NCBI GenBank assembly: GCA_013867245.1 | Contig: JACENB010000043.1 | Coordinates: 1-33,703, forward strand | Direction of reading: 5' to 3' | From: Nitrosopumilaceae archaeon | GTDB taxonomy: Archaea > Thermoproteota > Nitrososphaeria > Nitrososphaerales > Nitrosopumilaceae | Length of the DNA stretch: 33,703 bases | Shown here: positions 23,484 to 29,958 of the stretch, one piece after another | How the letters are laid out: the number at the start of each line of letters is the position of its first letter | How positions within the stretch are numbered: the stretch's first letter is position 1 | Notes under the pieces: model-generated | What the model saw: only the letters and a program-made list of their open reading frames with translations | What the model was told of the DNA's origin: nothing | Database searches by the model: none | Position numbers and translations under genes: made by a program

Positions 23484-24170
23484 TTAAACATTTTCTACTT
23501 CTGGCTGATTATCCATGAGTATGATTTTGATATCATCGTTTTGTTGCTCCAAATCTACTTTTTGGTCTCTTGCTAAAAATAATGCTGCAAAGAAACACCT
23601 TATAGAATCCACTTGATCTAAATCCGCAATAATTTCTTGTAGTAATCCGAATTTCTTACTTGCAATTTTTTTCATAATCAATTCTTCATATTTTCCAATA
23701 ATGCTTTCTAATGAAATAAAGTATTCTTGAAAATCAGGTGCTTCAATTGGTTCGATATCTAATTTTTTGTTTCTTCGTGATTGTGGATTTGCAATTGTTC
23801 CAATGAGGTTTTGCAATAGTCCTAACAAATCATCTAATGAAACTGGATATGTTGATTCATGTCTATAAGGAATATCGATTAGTTCAATGTCTACGTCAGT
23901 TCTTTGTGTGGTTGGTTTTTTCTCCATTGCTGCCCTTTGTAATGCAAAAATACTTTCTACTTTCATTCTGTAAATTAATGATGATGACAGTGCTGCCATT
24001 CCTGCAACTTTAAGATCTTTTTTTCCAGTTTTTTCAAGAATTTTAATTAATAAATTCAAAATCTGAATTAAATCTATTTCCCAAACATCTTTTTTAATTA
24101 CTGATGAGGGACTGAATAGGATATTTACTGGTTCTTGAGAAATACTGTTTGGTGTTTGTGGATCACTCAC
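23484..24170 (-). CDS. scpA: Segregation and condensation protein ScpA (kleisin)
   Basis: Kleisin that bridges the heads of an SMC dimer. 228 aa. The N-terminal part (DVWEIDLIQILNLLIKILEK) is the SMC-neck-binding helix bundle, and KVAGMAALSSSLIYRMKVESI is the typical ScpA turn. The C-terminal winged helix comprises the last 70 residues (QVDSIRCFFAALFLARDQKV). The start is GTG at 24170, with TATTAT 28 bp upstream. scpB follows at once. No smc gene is in the window. Confidence 0.92.
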   Translation of the reverse strand: MSDPQTPNSISQEPVNILFSPSSVIKKDVWEIDLIQILNLLIKILEKTGKKDLKVAGMAALSSSLIYRMKVESIFALQRAAMEKKPTTQRTDVDIELIDIPYRHESTYPVSLDDLLGLLQNLIGTIANPQSRRNKKLDIEPIEAPDFQEYFISLESIIGKYEELIMKKIASKKFGLLQEIIADLDQVDSIRCFFAALFLARDQKVDLEQQNDDIKIILMDNQPEVENV

Positions 24171-24192
24171 AGATTGACTATTTTATTATTCC

Positions 24193-24198
24193 ATAATA
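24193..24198 (-). promoter_or_regulatory. TATA-like element of scpAB
   Basis: TATTAT begins 28 bp before GTG 24170 on the minus strand, supporting a GTG-initiated leaderless mRNA. Confidence 0.45.
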
Positions 24199-24236
24199 TC
24201 TAACTACTCTACTTTTTTCTTACTTCCAGTCAACTC

Positions 24237-24242
24237 TTATAT
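24237..24242 (+). promoter_or_regulatory. TATA box of the alcohol dehydrogenase gene
   Basis: CTTATATTG, core TTATAT, begins exactly 28 bp before the GTG at 24265. Confidence 0.6.
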
Positions 24243-24264
24243 TGCAAAATAACAAATTCCTTTT

Positions 24265-25314
24265 GTGAAAGCAGCACGAATAATTGAACCTGATAAACCA
24301 CTTGAACTACATCAGGTTGAAATTACCGATCCTACAGGAACTGAAGTATTACTCAAAGTTGTCTCTACAGGAGTCTGTCATAGTGATCTTCATCTTTGGG
24401 AAGGTGGATATGATACAGGTGATGGATTCATGAAAGTTACAGATAGAGGTGTAAAATTCCCTGTTACTCCTGGTCATGAAGTTGTTGGTAATGTTGAAAA
24501 AATTGGTGACTCTGTAACTGATGTGAAAATTGGTGATACTGTCTTAGTTTACCCTTGGATTGGATGTGCAAAATGTCCAACTTGTGAAAAAGGAGATACA
24601 AATTTGTGTGAAGCTCCTAAATCATTAGGTGTTTTCCAAGATGGAGGATATGCTGAAAAAGTTATTGTTCCTGATTACAAATTTTTAGCAAATATTGGTA
24701 ATGTGGATCCTGATTCTGCATCCTCATTAGCATGCTCTGGATTAACTGCTTACACAGCAATCAAAAAAGCTTTAGTAAATAATCCTGAATCAATTTTAAT
24801 TGTTGGTGCAGGTGGTCTGGGTTTGATGGGTGTTCAGATAGCAAACCATATGGCAAAATGTAAAATTATTTGTGCTGATATTGATGATGAGAAATTAAAA
24901 ACTGCAAAAGAATTGGGTGCAACTGATGTAATTAATACGAAAGAAAGTGATGCATCACAAAAAATAATGTCTATTTGTAATGAAAAAGGTGTTGATAGCA
25001 TAGTTGACTTTGTCAATGCACCTCCAACTGTAAAACTTGATTTATCCGTAGTTAGAAAACGTGGAAATATTATCTTAGTTGGTTTGTTTGGTGGTTCTGT
25101 AGATTTACCTTTAGTATCTGTGCCATTAAAGGCAATAACAATCCAAGGTGCTTATACTGGAAACTACAAAGATATGGTTGAATTAATTGAACTTGCAAAA
25201 CAAGGTGTTATCAACCCAATTGTATCTAAACATTATACTTTAGATGAAGCAACTGGTGCTTTAGATGATCTAAAGAATAGAAAAATTTTAGGACGCGCAG
25301 TAATTAATCCTTAA
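24265..25314 (+). CDS. Zinc-dependent alcohol dehydrogenase (MDR family)
   Basis: NAD(P)-dependent medium-chain dehydrogenase, 349 aa. Catalytic zinc ligands include C38 and H71 (PGHEVVG). The structural zinc loop is C101, C104, C107 and C115 (GCAKCPTCEKGDTNLC). The nucleotide-binding ILIVGAGGLGLMGVQI follows. The overall order matches archaeal ADHs of the NADH-dependent type. The acidic end of strand 2 (ICADIDDEK) suggests NAD+ preference. The substrate is unknown; roles in aldehyde or hydroxyacid metabolism, including the 3-hydroxypropionate/4-hydroxybutyrate cycle, can only be guessed. The start is GTG. Confidence 0.94.
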   Translation: MKAARIIEPDKPLELHQVEITDPTGTEVLLKVVSTGVCHSDLHLWEGGYDTGDGFMKVTDRGVKFPVTPGHEVVGNVEKIGDSVTDVKIGDTVLVYPWIGCAKCPTCEKGDTNLCEAPKSLGVFQDGGYAEKVIVPDYKFLANIGNVDPDSASSLACSGLTAYTAIKKALVNNPESILIVGAGGLGLMGVQIANHMAKCKIICADIDDEKLKTAKELGATDVINTKESDASQKIMSICNEKGVDSIVDFVNAPPTVKLDLSVVRKRGNIILVGLFGGSVDLPLVSVPLKAITIQGAYTGNYKDMVELIELAKQGVINPIVSKHYTLDEATGALDDLKNRKILGRAVINP

Positions 25315-25315
25315 T

Positions 25316-25885
25316 CTAAATCCCTTCTTCTAAAATCCAACCTGTCTTGATTATTTCTTTATCTTCTCTTTCACCAATTCCAGTTGCATATCTCCAAATG
25401 TAATTTGCATTTGTCTGCATATTTTCTTTAATTTTTAATAATGATTCTGTCTCAAACTCTAGATTTTGATTTGCAGTTCCACATTCTTTACAAAATTTAC
25501 ATTTCTCGTCCAGTGTTATTGGATTTGATTCAATTAATGGATAAGCACTACATGCAAGTGGTTTACTCTTGTATATTTTGCATGGATATCCTCCGTGAGT
25601 TGATTTTTGCCCACTTTCAGTATCTAAAAAAGGACAGGTGTTTCCATTTTCTTCAATTCCCATTAATTGATAAGCTAAAATTTTTGTAGGAATTTGGTTT
25701 GGATTTTCTGAAACTCCTATTCTGGGCAAAATTTTAATTTCAATTTTATTGTCATTAGCAAATTTTTCAATTTTCTCTTTTTCGTTTGGTAAAATTAGTA
25801 CTCCTATTTTTCCAAATTGTTTTGTTGGATAATATTCTCGCTGAACACAACAATCTGAACATTCTTCAACACATCTAAACTCCAT
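25316..25885 (-). CDS. YkgJ-family cysteine-cluster protein
   Basis: 189 aa with many cysteines in the pattern of the zinc/iron-chelating CxxCxxCC (YkgJ) family: C5, C9, C12 and C13 (CVEECSDCC), then CPFLDT, CKIYKSKPLACSAYP and CKFCKEC. The family probably coordinates an Fe or Zn cluster, and the function is unsettled. The P-x-x-C-x-x-Y-P block next to RP/KPLAC is the best recognised part. It converges with the alcohol dehydrogenase with a 1-bp gap and is divergent from aIF1A. Confidence 0.85.
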   Translation of the reverse strand: MEFRCVEECSDCCVQREYYPTKQFGKIGVLILPNEKEKIEKFANDNKIEIKILPRIGVSENPNQIPTKILAYQLMGIEENGNTCPFLDTESGQKSTHGGYPCKIYKSKPLACSAYPLIESNPITLDEKCKFCKECGTANQNLEFETESLLKIKENMQTNANYIWRYATGIGEREDKEIIKTGWILEEGI

Positions 25886-25955
25886 GTCTTGTTTATTGTT
25901 AAAATAGATAAATTTCCTTCTGATCTTTGTTTTACTTTTTTTAAAACCTCATCAG

Positions 25956-25961
25956 TTATAT
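25956..25961 (+). promoter_or_regulatory. TATA box that fixes the aIF1A start
   Basis: TTATAT begins 28 bp before GTG 25984. It overlaps the upstream ATG 25960, which therefore cannot be in a leaderless mRNA from this promoter. Confidence 0.6.
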
Positions 25962-25983
25962 GGTAACTAGATCTAGACTTTTT

Positions 25984-26295
25984 GTGGGTAAGCGTCAAGT
26001 AAAAAATGAGAGTGCACTAAAAGAGATTCGTCTTCCTGAAGAAGGTGAACTGTTTGGCAGAGTATTGAAAATGATGGGTGGAGAAAATGTCATGATTAAA
26101 TGTGATGATAATATTACTAGAAGAGGTAGAATTCGTGGAAAATTAAAGAGACGTGTATGGATTCGAGATAATGATATTGTAATAATTGCTCCTTGGGATT
26201 TCAATGACAACGAACGTGGCGATATTGTTTGGAGATTTACTTTACCACAAGTAGAATGGCTAAAAGATAATGGCCATATTGCAAAAGATTTCTAG
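25984..26295 (+). CDS. eif1A: Translation initiation factor aIF1A
   Basis: OB-fold factor that binds the A site of the small subunit during initiation. 103 aa from GTG 25984. The family core is clear: IRLPEEGELFGRVLKMMGGE, IKCDDNITRRGRIRGKLKRR, VWIRDNDIVIIAPWDFNDNE, then a conserved helix WRFTLPQVEWLK. An ATG at 25960 would add MVTRSRLF, but the TATA box runs through that codon and VGKRQVKNE resembles the usual short aIF1A N-terminus, so GTG is preferred. Confidence 0.95.
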   Translation: MGKRQVKNESALKEIRLPEEGELFGRVLKMMGGENVMIKCDDNITRRGRIRGKLKRRVWIRDNDIVIIAPWDFNDNERGDIVWRFTLPQVEWLKDNGHIAKDF

Positions 26296-26313
26296 AATCA
26301 AAATATACCTTAG

Positions 26314-26319
26314 TTAATA
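26314..26319 (+). promoter_or_regulatory. TATA-like element of the cold-shock gene
   Basis: GTTAATATAG, core TTAATA, lies 31 bp before the ATG at 26345, slightly longer than the usual 28, giving a leader of a few bases. Confidence 0.4.
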
Positions 26320-26344
26320 TAGTGATTACGTTGTTTCAGAATTT

Positions 26345-26536
26345 ATGGAACAAGGTACCGTAAAATGGTTCAACCGTACTAAGGGCTTTGGTTTTATCGA
26401 AAGAGAAGGTGGCGACGATATGTTCGTACACAAATCTGACGTTGATGGATTCATCAATGAAGGCGATAAAGTCGAGTTTGAAATCGGAGAAGGCCAAAAA
26501 GGCCCAGCAGCACAAAAAGTCAAAAAATTAGAGTAG
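26345..26536 (+). CDS. csp: Cold-shock domain protein (CspA-like)
   Basis: 63 aa, a complete bacterial-type CSP. RNP1 is KGFGFIE and RNP2 is DMFVHKSDV, with the W9 (VKWFN) surface also present. Such proteins bind single-stranded RNA and DNA and melt structures. CSPs are uncommon in archaea and are generally viewed as acquired from bacteria. The third-position GC here (GGC, GTC, ATC, TTC) is visibly higher than in neighbouring genes, consistent with high expression or transfer. It is alone on its transcript. Confidence 0.97.
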   Translation: MEQGTVKWFNRTKGFGFIEREGGDDMFVHKSDVDGFINEGDKVEFEIGEGQKGPAAQKVKKLE

Positions 26537-26586
26537 ACAATTGAATTTTTAAATTAAGATTTCATCTATGTTTTCTTAAACAGTCT

Positions 26587-26603
26587 ATTTTTTTATTATT
26601 TTT
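26587..26603 (+). terminator. Oligo-T terminator after the cold-shock gene
   Basis: ATTTTTTTATTATTTTTAA about 50 bases after the csp stop, an intrinsic archaeal-type U-rich termination site. Composition only. Confidence 0.4.
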
Positions 26604-26673
26604 AATTAAATGAATAAATTATATTTTCTTTTGAAATTTTTACATCTTTTTGTTCGATTATCGTGAGGTATTC

Positions 26674-26679
26674 TTAAAT
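26674..26679 (+). promoter_or_regulatory. TATA-like element of the ATPase subunit C gene
   Basis: TCTTAAATTC, core TTAAAT, begins 28 bp before TTG 26702, supporting that start over GTG 26720. Confidence 0.45.
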
Positions 26680-26701
26680 TCACAATCATCACTAGTGATC
26701 A

Positions 26702-27742
26702 TTGGTCGTAGGGTCTTTAGTGACATACGCAACTGTAAAGGCATATAGTCTAAAGGGCAAACTACTTTCTAAAAAAACATTTCAAACATTGGCAGAATCT
26801 AGAAATCTTGATGAATTTGCTAGTCGATTAAACAGTACTTCGTATTCTGATTATATTCGAAAAATTCCAAAACCATACACATCAAATAAAATTGAAATTA
26901 GTTTTAGAGGAAAACAAGCTGAACTGTATTATATGATGATGAATTCTGTAGGTGGTTCAAATTTACTTATGGCATATTATTACAAATTTATTTTTAAAAA
27001 TTTAAAAAATATTCTTAAGGGAAAAATTCTGGGAAAGACTCAATCTCAAATAGAGTCTACTATCGGATTAAGGGCAGAGGAATTAATTCAACGAAGAGAT
27101 GTGACACTCAAAGCTTTAACTTCAAAAAATATTGAAGAAGTAATTAGTAATTTTAAATCATACAATTTTGGAAATGATGTTGAAAAAGCAATTATGCTTT
27201 ACAATGATTTAGGCGAAATTGGTGTAGTTGATACGTATCTTGATAAAATTTTATACCAAAATCTAGCTGATAGTATTAAAAGTAAGGCTGATCTAAATTT
27301 ATTAAAATTATTTGGTACTGAATTAGATTTGTATAACATCACAAACATTGTACGTGGAAAATTTTGGAATTTAGATGAACAATCAATTAGTGATCTATTG
27401 GTTTCTCATACTTCCAGTACTAGTGATGAATTATTGTCTAAGATGATTTCTGCTGAAAATCTTAAAAGCAGTTTTATGGAATTATCCAAGACAAAATTTT
27501 CTGAAATAATTCCTTCTGAGGCAGATGACATTGTGATGATAAATGAATTTGAACAAAAATTTGATCTGTTTTTGTATGATTCATTGCTAAAAGAATTTGC
27601 AAATATGTTCAAATTATCCACTGTAGTTTCTGTTGTGAGATTATACGACTATGAAATTAGAAATTTATCTTCTATCTCGTATGCTGTAGAAAATAACATT
27701 CCCAGTGATCTTGTAATGTCAAAAGTTATTGCTTCTCCATAA
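26702..27742 (+). CDS. atpC: A/V-type ATP synthase subunit C
   Basis: Central-stalk cap protein of the archaeal A1Ao ATPase that links the rotor to the membrane ring (family V_ATPase_d/C). 346 aa. Recognised by VTYATVKAYSLKGKLLSKKT, the all-helical architecture with three repeats of LAESRNLDEFASRLNSTSY-like segments, LRAEELIQRRDVTLKAL, and a C-terminal FEQKFDLFLYDSLLKEF. No other ATPase subunit is in the window, which is unusual since these genes often cluster. The start is TTG 26702. GTG 26720 is possible. Confidence 0.85.
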   Translation: MVVGSLVTYATVKAYSLKGKLLSKKTFQTLAESRNLDEFASRLNSTSYSDYIRKIPKPYTSNKIEISFRGKQAELYYMMMNSVGGSNLLMAYYYKFIFKNLKNILKGKILGKTQSQIESTIGLRAEELIQRRDVTLKALTSKNIEEVISNFKSYNFGNDVEKAIMLYNDLGEIGVVDTYLDKILYQNLADSIKSKADLNLLKLFGTELDLYNITNIVRGKFWNLDEQSISDLLVSHTSSTSDELLSKMISAENLKSSFMELSKTKFSEIIPSEADDIVMINEFEQKFDLFLYDSLLKEFANMFKLSTVVSVVRLYDYEIRNLSSISYAVENNIPSDLVMSKVIASP

Positions 27743-27781
27743 TGATTTGTTTAATCGTCGTATCAATTTTTTGAAATTTTG

Positions 27782-27908
27782 TGGTCCCGCGGGCATGAAT
27801 TGAACATGCGACAACCCGGTTTCTGTATGCCTGATATGCTGTTTTTCGGTCAGCCATCTTAAGCCAACAACTACAGCCGGAAGCTCTACCAGGCTGAGCT
27901 ACCACGGG
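27782..27908 (-). tRNA. tRNA-Tyr(GTA) with 50-nt intron
   Basis: Read on the minus strand: acceptor CCCGTGG pairs with CCGCGGG (one G-U), C1 and discriminator A as usual for archaeal tRNA-Tyr, and CCA encoded (27782-27784). D arm GCTC-AGCCTGGTA-GAGC. Anticodon stem TCCGG/CCGGG, loop CT-GTA-G with anticodon at 27872-27874. T arm GCATG-TTCAATT-CATGC. The 50-nt intron (27821-27870) is at the canonical 37/38 site. CTGTA at the 5' splice site pairs with TACAG of the intron, and an AA^A bulge gives a bulge-helix-bulge-like splicing motif. Confidence 0.95.
27821..27870 (-). other. Predicted intron of tRNA-Tyr(GTA)
   Basis: 50 nt, longer than most archaeal tRNA introns. Its 3' segment TACAG pairs with the anticodon bases CTGTA. 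Box-like ACAGCA and CTGA words occur inside but do not form a convincing guide RNA. Confidence 0.85.
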
Positions 27909-27973
27909 ACAAAAATTATGTATATTGAGTTATTAAAAAACCATCGTGCTTTTTTATTTACTCTGATATATGG

Positions 27974-27979
27974 ATAAAT
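27974..27979 (+). promoter_or_regulatory. TATA-like element before the gene at 28002
   Basis: GATAAATAC, core ATAAAT, begins 28 bp before GTG 28002, supporting that start. Confidence 0.45.
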
Positions 27980-28001
27980 ACTCTTAAAAATTCACATTAT
28001 T

Positions 28002-28613
28002 GTGTCTGAATTAAAATTATCTTATCCCGGATATGTATGTGCACCATATTTACACAATCGAGATTCACTTGAATTAAAAGAATCTTGGTCAAATTCCAAA
28101 AATATTGAAAAATTATTTTTTGTAACTGGTACTTTTTCGAGAGATAGCCAACCATATTTTTCAACATCTGCAAATCATTATTTGTTGGCGAAATTCAAGG
28201 ATAGTTCAATTGTAGAAAAAGAATTGTCCAAACATATTCAAGAAAAAACATCATTTGTTTTCAATATCCATGATGATCTCTTTGAAAGAGAAGTTTTAGG
28301 CGAAACAAATTTCATTTCAATATATTATTTAGAATATGGAGAAGATATGGATGATTTAGTTGAAATTGCAGGTTTATTGTTAAAGCGAGAAAAAATTGAA
28401 GTAGCTGGAATTGGAAATATGACTACTAGTTGTTCTATACCTTCAAAATTTACTTTCCCTTATTCTGAAAATATGATTGTAATTGAAGTTGCTAGTGAGA
28501 AAAGTCATCAAAGTGTCAAAAAATATTGTGATCAAACACAACGAGATGTTACTAGAAAAGGCTTTACTTTATCTAATCTCTTGAGTCTTTCTATTCTTGA
28601 TCAACTAAAGTAG
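28002..28613 (+). CDS. Unknown conserved protein, about 200 aa
   Basis: 203 aa from GTG 28002, no family recognised. Soluble, mixed alpha/beta. Segments that stand out are SYPGYVCAPYLHNRDSLELK, SANHYLLAKFKDSSIVEKEL, NIHDDLFEREVLGE, EYGEDMDDLVEIAGLLLKRE and a His/Lys-containing ENMIVIEVASEKSHQSVKKY. No zinc, nucleotide-binding or membrane motif is seen. It lies between tRNA-Tyr and aIF5A, all on separate promoters, so context gives no functional hint. It may be lineage-specific. Confidence 0.65.
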   Translation: MSELKLSYPGYVCAPYLHNRDSLELKESWSNSKNIEKLFFVTGTFSRDSQPYFSTSANHYLLAKFKDSSIVEKELSKHIQEKTSFVFNIHDDLFEREVLGETNFISIYYLEYGEDMDDLVEIAGLLLKREKIEVAGIGNMTTSCSIPSKFTFPYSENMIVIEVASEKSHQSVKKYCDQTQRDVTRKGFTLSNLLSLSILDQLK

Positions 28614-28616
28614 AAG

Positions 28617-28622
28617 TTAAAT
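28617..28622 (+). promoter_or_regulatory. TATA box of aIF5A
   Basis: GTTAAATATT, core TTAAAT, starts exactly 28 bp before the aIF5A ATG at 28645. Confidence 0.55.
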
Positions 28623-28644
28623 ATTCGAGCAAAAACTGTTTTTT

Positions 28645-29058
28645 ATGAGTAAACCCTCTGATTTAGGTTCATTAAAAATTGGATCATACATTTTACTTCC
28701 ACATACGGATCAGCCTAGTGGTGAAGCTTGTAGAATTATTGAATATGATACATCAAAACCTGGTAAACACGGTGCAGCAAAAGCTCGAATAGTTGGCCAA
28801 GGTATCTTTGATGGTAAAAACAGACCTCATGTTGGACCTGTCAGTATGCAAATCCATGTTCCAATGATCAACAAAAAAGTTGGCCAAATCATCTCAATTA
28901 ATGGCGATACTGTACAAGTTATGGACAATGAATCTTTTGAAACCATAGATGTTGGTATGGTTGATGAATCCGTTGCAGGCAAATTAGAAAATGGACAAAA
29001 TGTTGAATATTGGGTTGTTATGGAACACACCAAAATTATGGCTATAAAAAATAGTTAG
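28645..29058 (+). CDS. eif5A: Translation factor aIF5A
   Basis: Promotes peptide-bond formation at difficult sequences and termination. It carries hypusine or deoxyhypusine. 137 aa. The modified lysine is K41 in the invariant TSKPGKHGAAKA loop. The N-terminal SH3-like barrel is followed by an OB-fold (SINGDTVQVMDNESFETIDV). It has its own promoter. dph6, for another translation-factor modification, follows about 210 bp downstream with the C/D sRNA between. Confidence 0.96.
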   Translation: MSKPSDLGSLKIGSYILLPHTDQPSGEACRIIEYDTSKPGKHGAAKARIVGQGIFDGKNRPHVGPVSMQIHVPMINKKVGQIISINGDTVQVMDNESFETIDVGMVDESVAGKLENGQNVEYWVVMEHTKIMAIKNS

Positions 29059-29156
29059 AGTGGATATTTTCTAGTATTTTTAAAATTATTTACTTAAAAA
29101 TTATTAATTGATTTTTTAATCACAGCACTAAAATTCTATGATTACTAAATTTTCAT

Positions 29157-29221
29157 AGATGCTGATGATTATCGGAAAAGCCGTCTGATTTGTGATGACG
29201 ATTATGAGTATTGAAGCATCT
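29157..29221 (+). ncRNA. Candidate C/D-box sRNA, second guide complementary to a tRNA-Met anticodon loop
   Basis: A 65-nt element in a noncoding gap. Terminal stem AGATGC (29157-29162) / GCATCT (29216-29221). Box C UGAUGA (29163-29168), D' CUGA (29185-29188), a 3-nt spacer, C' GUGAUGA (29192-29198), and box D UUGA (29211-29214, one mismatch to CUGA). Guide 2, CGAUUAUGAGUA, is the complement of UACUCAUAAUCG, an anticodon loop CU-CAU-AA; the fifth base from box D faces C34. Guide 1 is 29169-29184; its target is unknown. Structure and spacing are exactly those of archaeal C/D guides. A T4 follows the stem. Confidence 0.85.
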
Positions 29222-29245
29222 TTTAAAATATTTTAGAATTTTATT

Positions 29246-29253
29246 GAGGTGAT
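29246..29253 (+). promoter_or_regulatory. Shine-Dalgarno of dph6
   Basis: GAGGTGAT lies about 15 bases before ATG 29269 and 12 before TTG 29266. With the TTTAAAATA element at 29222 it indicates a transcript with a leader, unlike most first genes here. Confidence 0.4.
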
Positions 29254-29268
29254 TATTTTTATTGATTG

Positions 29269-29958
29269 ATGAAATTAGCTTGTCTTTTTTCAGGTGGAAA
29301 GGATAGTACCTATGCAATTCATCTTGTAAAAAAACAGGGTCATGAAGTTACTTGTCTGTTGAGTGTTTTTCCAAAATCTGATGAAAGTCATCTTTTGCAC
29401 CATCCGAATTTAAAATGGACAAAATTACAATCTGAATCAATGAAAATTCCTCAACTAATCATTGATTCATCTTCAGATGAGACAAATGATGAATTAATTG
29501 TTTTAGAGAAACTATTGAAAAATGCAATTGATGAATTTAAAATTGAAGGATTAGTTCATGGTGGAATAAAAAGTAAATTTCAAAAAGAAAAATTTGAAAT
29601 TTTATGTGAGAAATTAAATTTAATTCTTGTTTCCCCCTTGTGGGAAAGTGAACCTAAAAAATACATGAATGATTTACTTGAATCAGACTTTCATTTTATG
29701 ATGACTACTGTATCATCAGATGGTTTAGACGATCAATGGTTAGGCAAATTGATTTCAAAATCTGATGTGAGCACTTTGGAAACATTATCTGAGAAATTTG
29801 GATTTAATCTGAATTTTGAGGGTGGTGAGGCTGAAACTTTTGTTACTGACTGCCCACTATTTTTTAGTTCAATTAAAATTAATAAATTCACAAAAAATTG
29901 GGATGGTTATAGAGGAAGGTTTGAAATAGTGGATGCGGAGTTAAATTACAATGCTTGA
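29269..29958 (+). CDS. dph6: Diphthine-ammonia ligase (Dph6)
   Basis: Completes diphthamide on elongation factor 2 by amidating diphthine with ATP and ammonia. 229 aa from ATG 29269 (TTG 29266 would add one residue). The PP-loop SGGKDS (8-13) is at the N-terminus. Family blocks are LHHPNLKWTKLQSESMKIPQ, GLVHGGIKSKFQKEKFE, SPLWESEPKKYMNDLLES and the C-terminal FEGGEAETFVTDCPLF. The stop overlaps the SRP54 start by eight bases, so the genes are coupled. Confidence 0.94.
   Translation: MKLACLFSGGKDSTYAIHLVKKQGHEVTCLLSVFPKSDESHLLHHPNLKWTKLQSESMKIPQLIIDSSSDETNDELIVLEKLLKNAIDEFKIEGLVHGGIKSKFQKEKFEILCEKLNLILVSPLWESEPKKYMNDLLESDFHFMMTTVSSDGLDDQWLGKLISKSDVSTLETLSEKFGFNLNFEGGEAETFVTDCPLFFSSIKINKFTKNWDGYRGRFEIVDAELNYNA

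Noticed and set aside
25960..25983. ATG 25960 as the aIF1A start
   Set aside because: The TATA box overlaps this codon and the added residues are absent from the usual aIF1A N-terminus; GTG 25984 is at the leaderless distance.
27821..27870. Guide RNA inside the tRNA-Tyr intron
   Set aside because: CTGA and ACAGCA words occur, but no matched C or H/ACA box arrangement with proper spacing.
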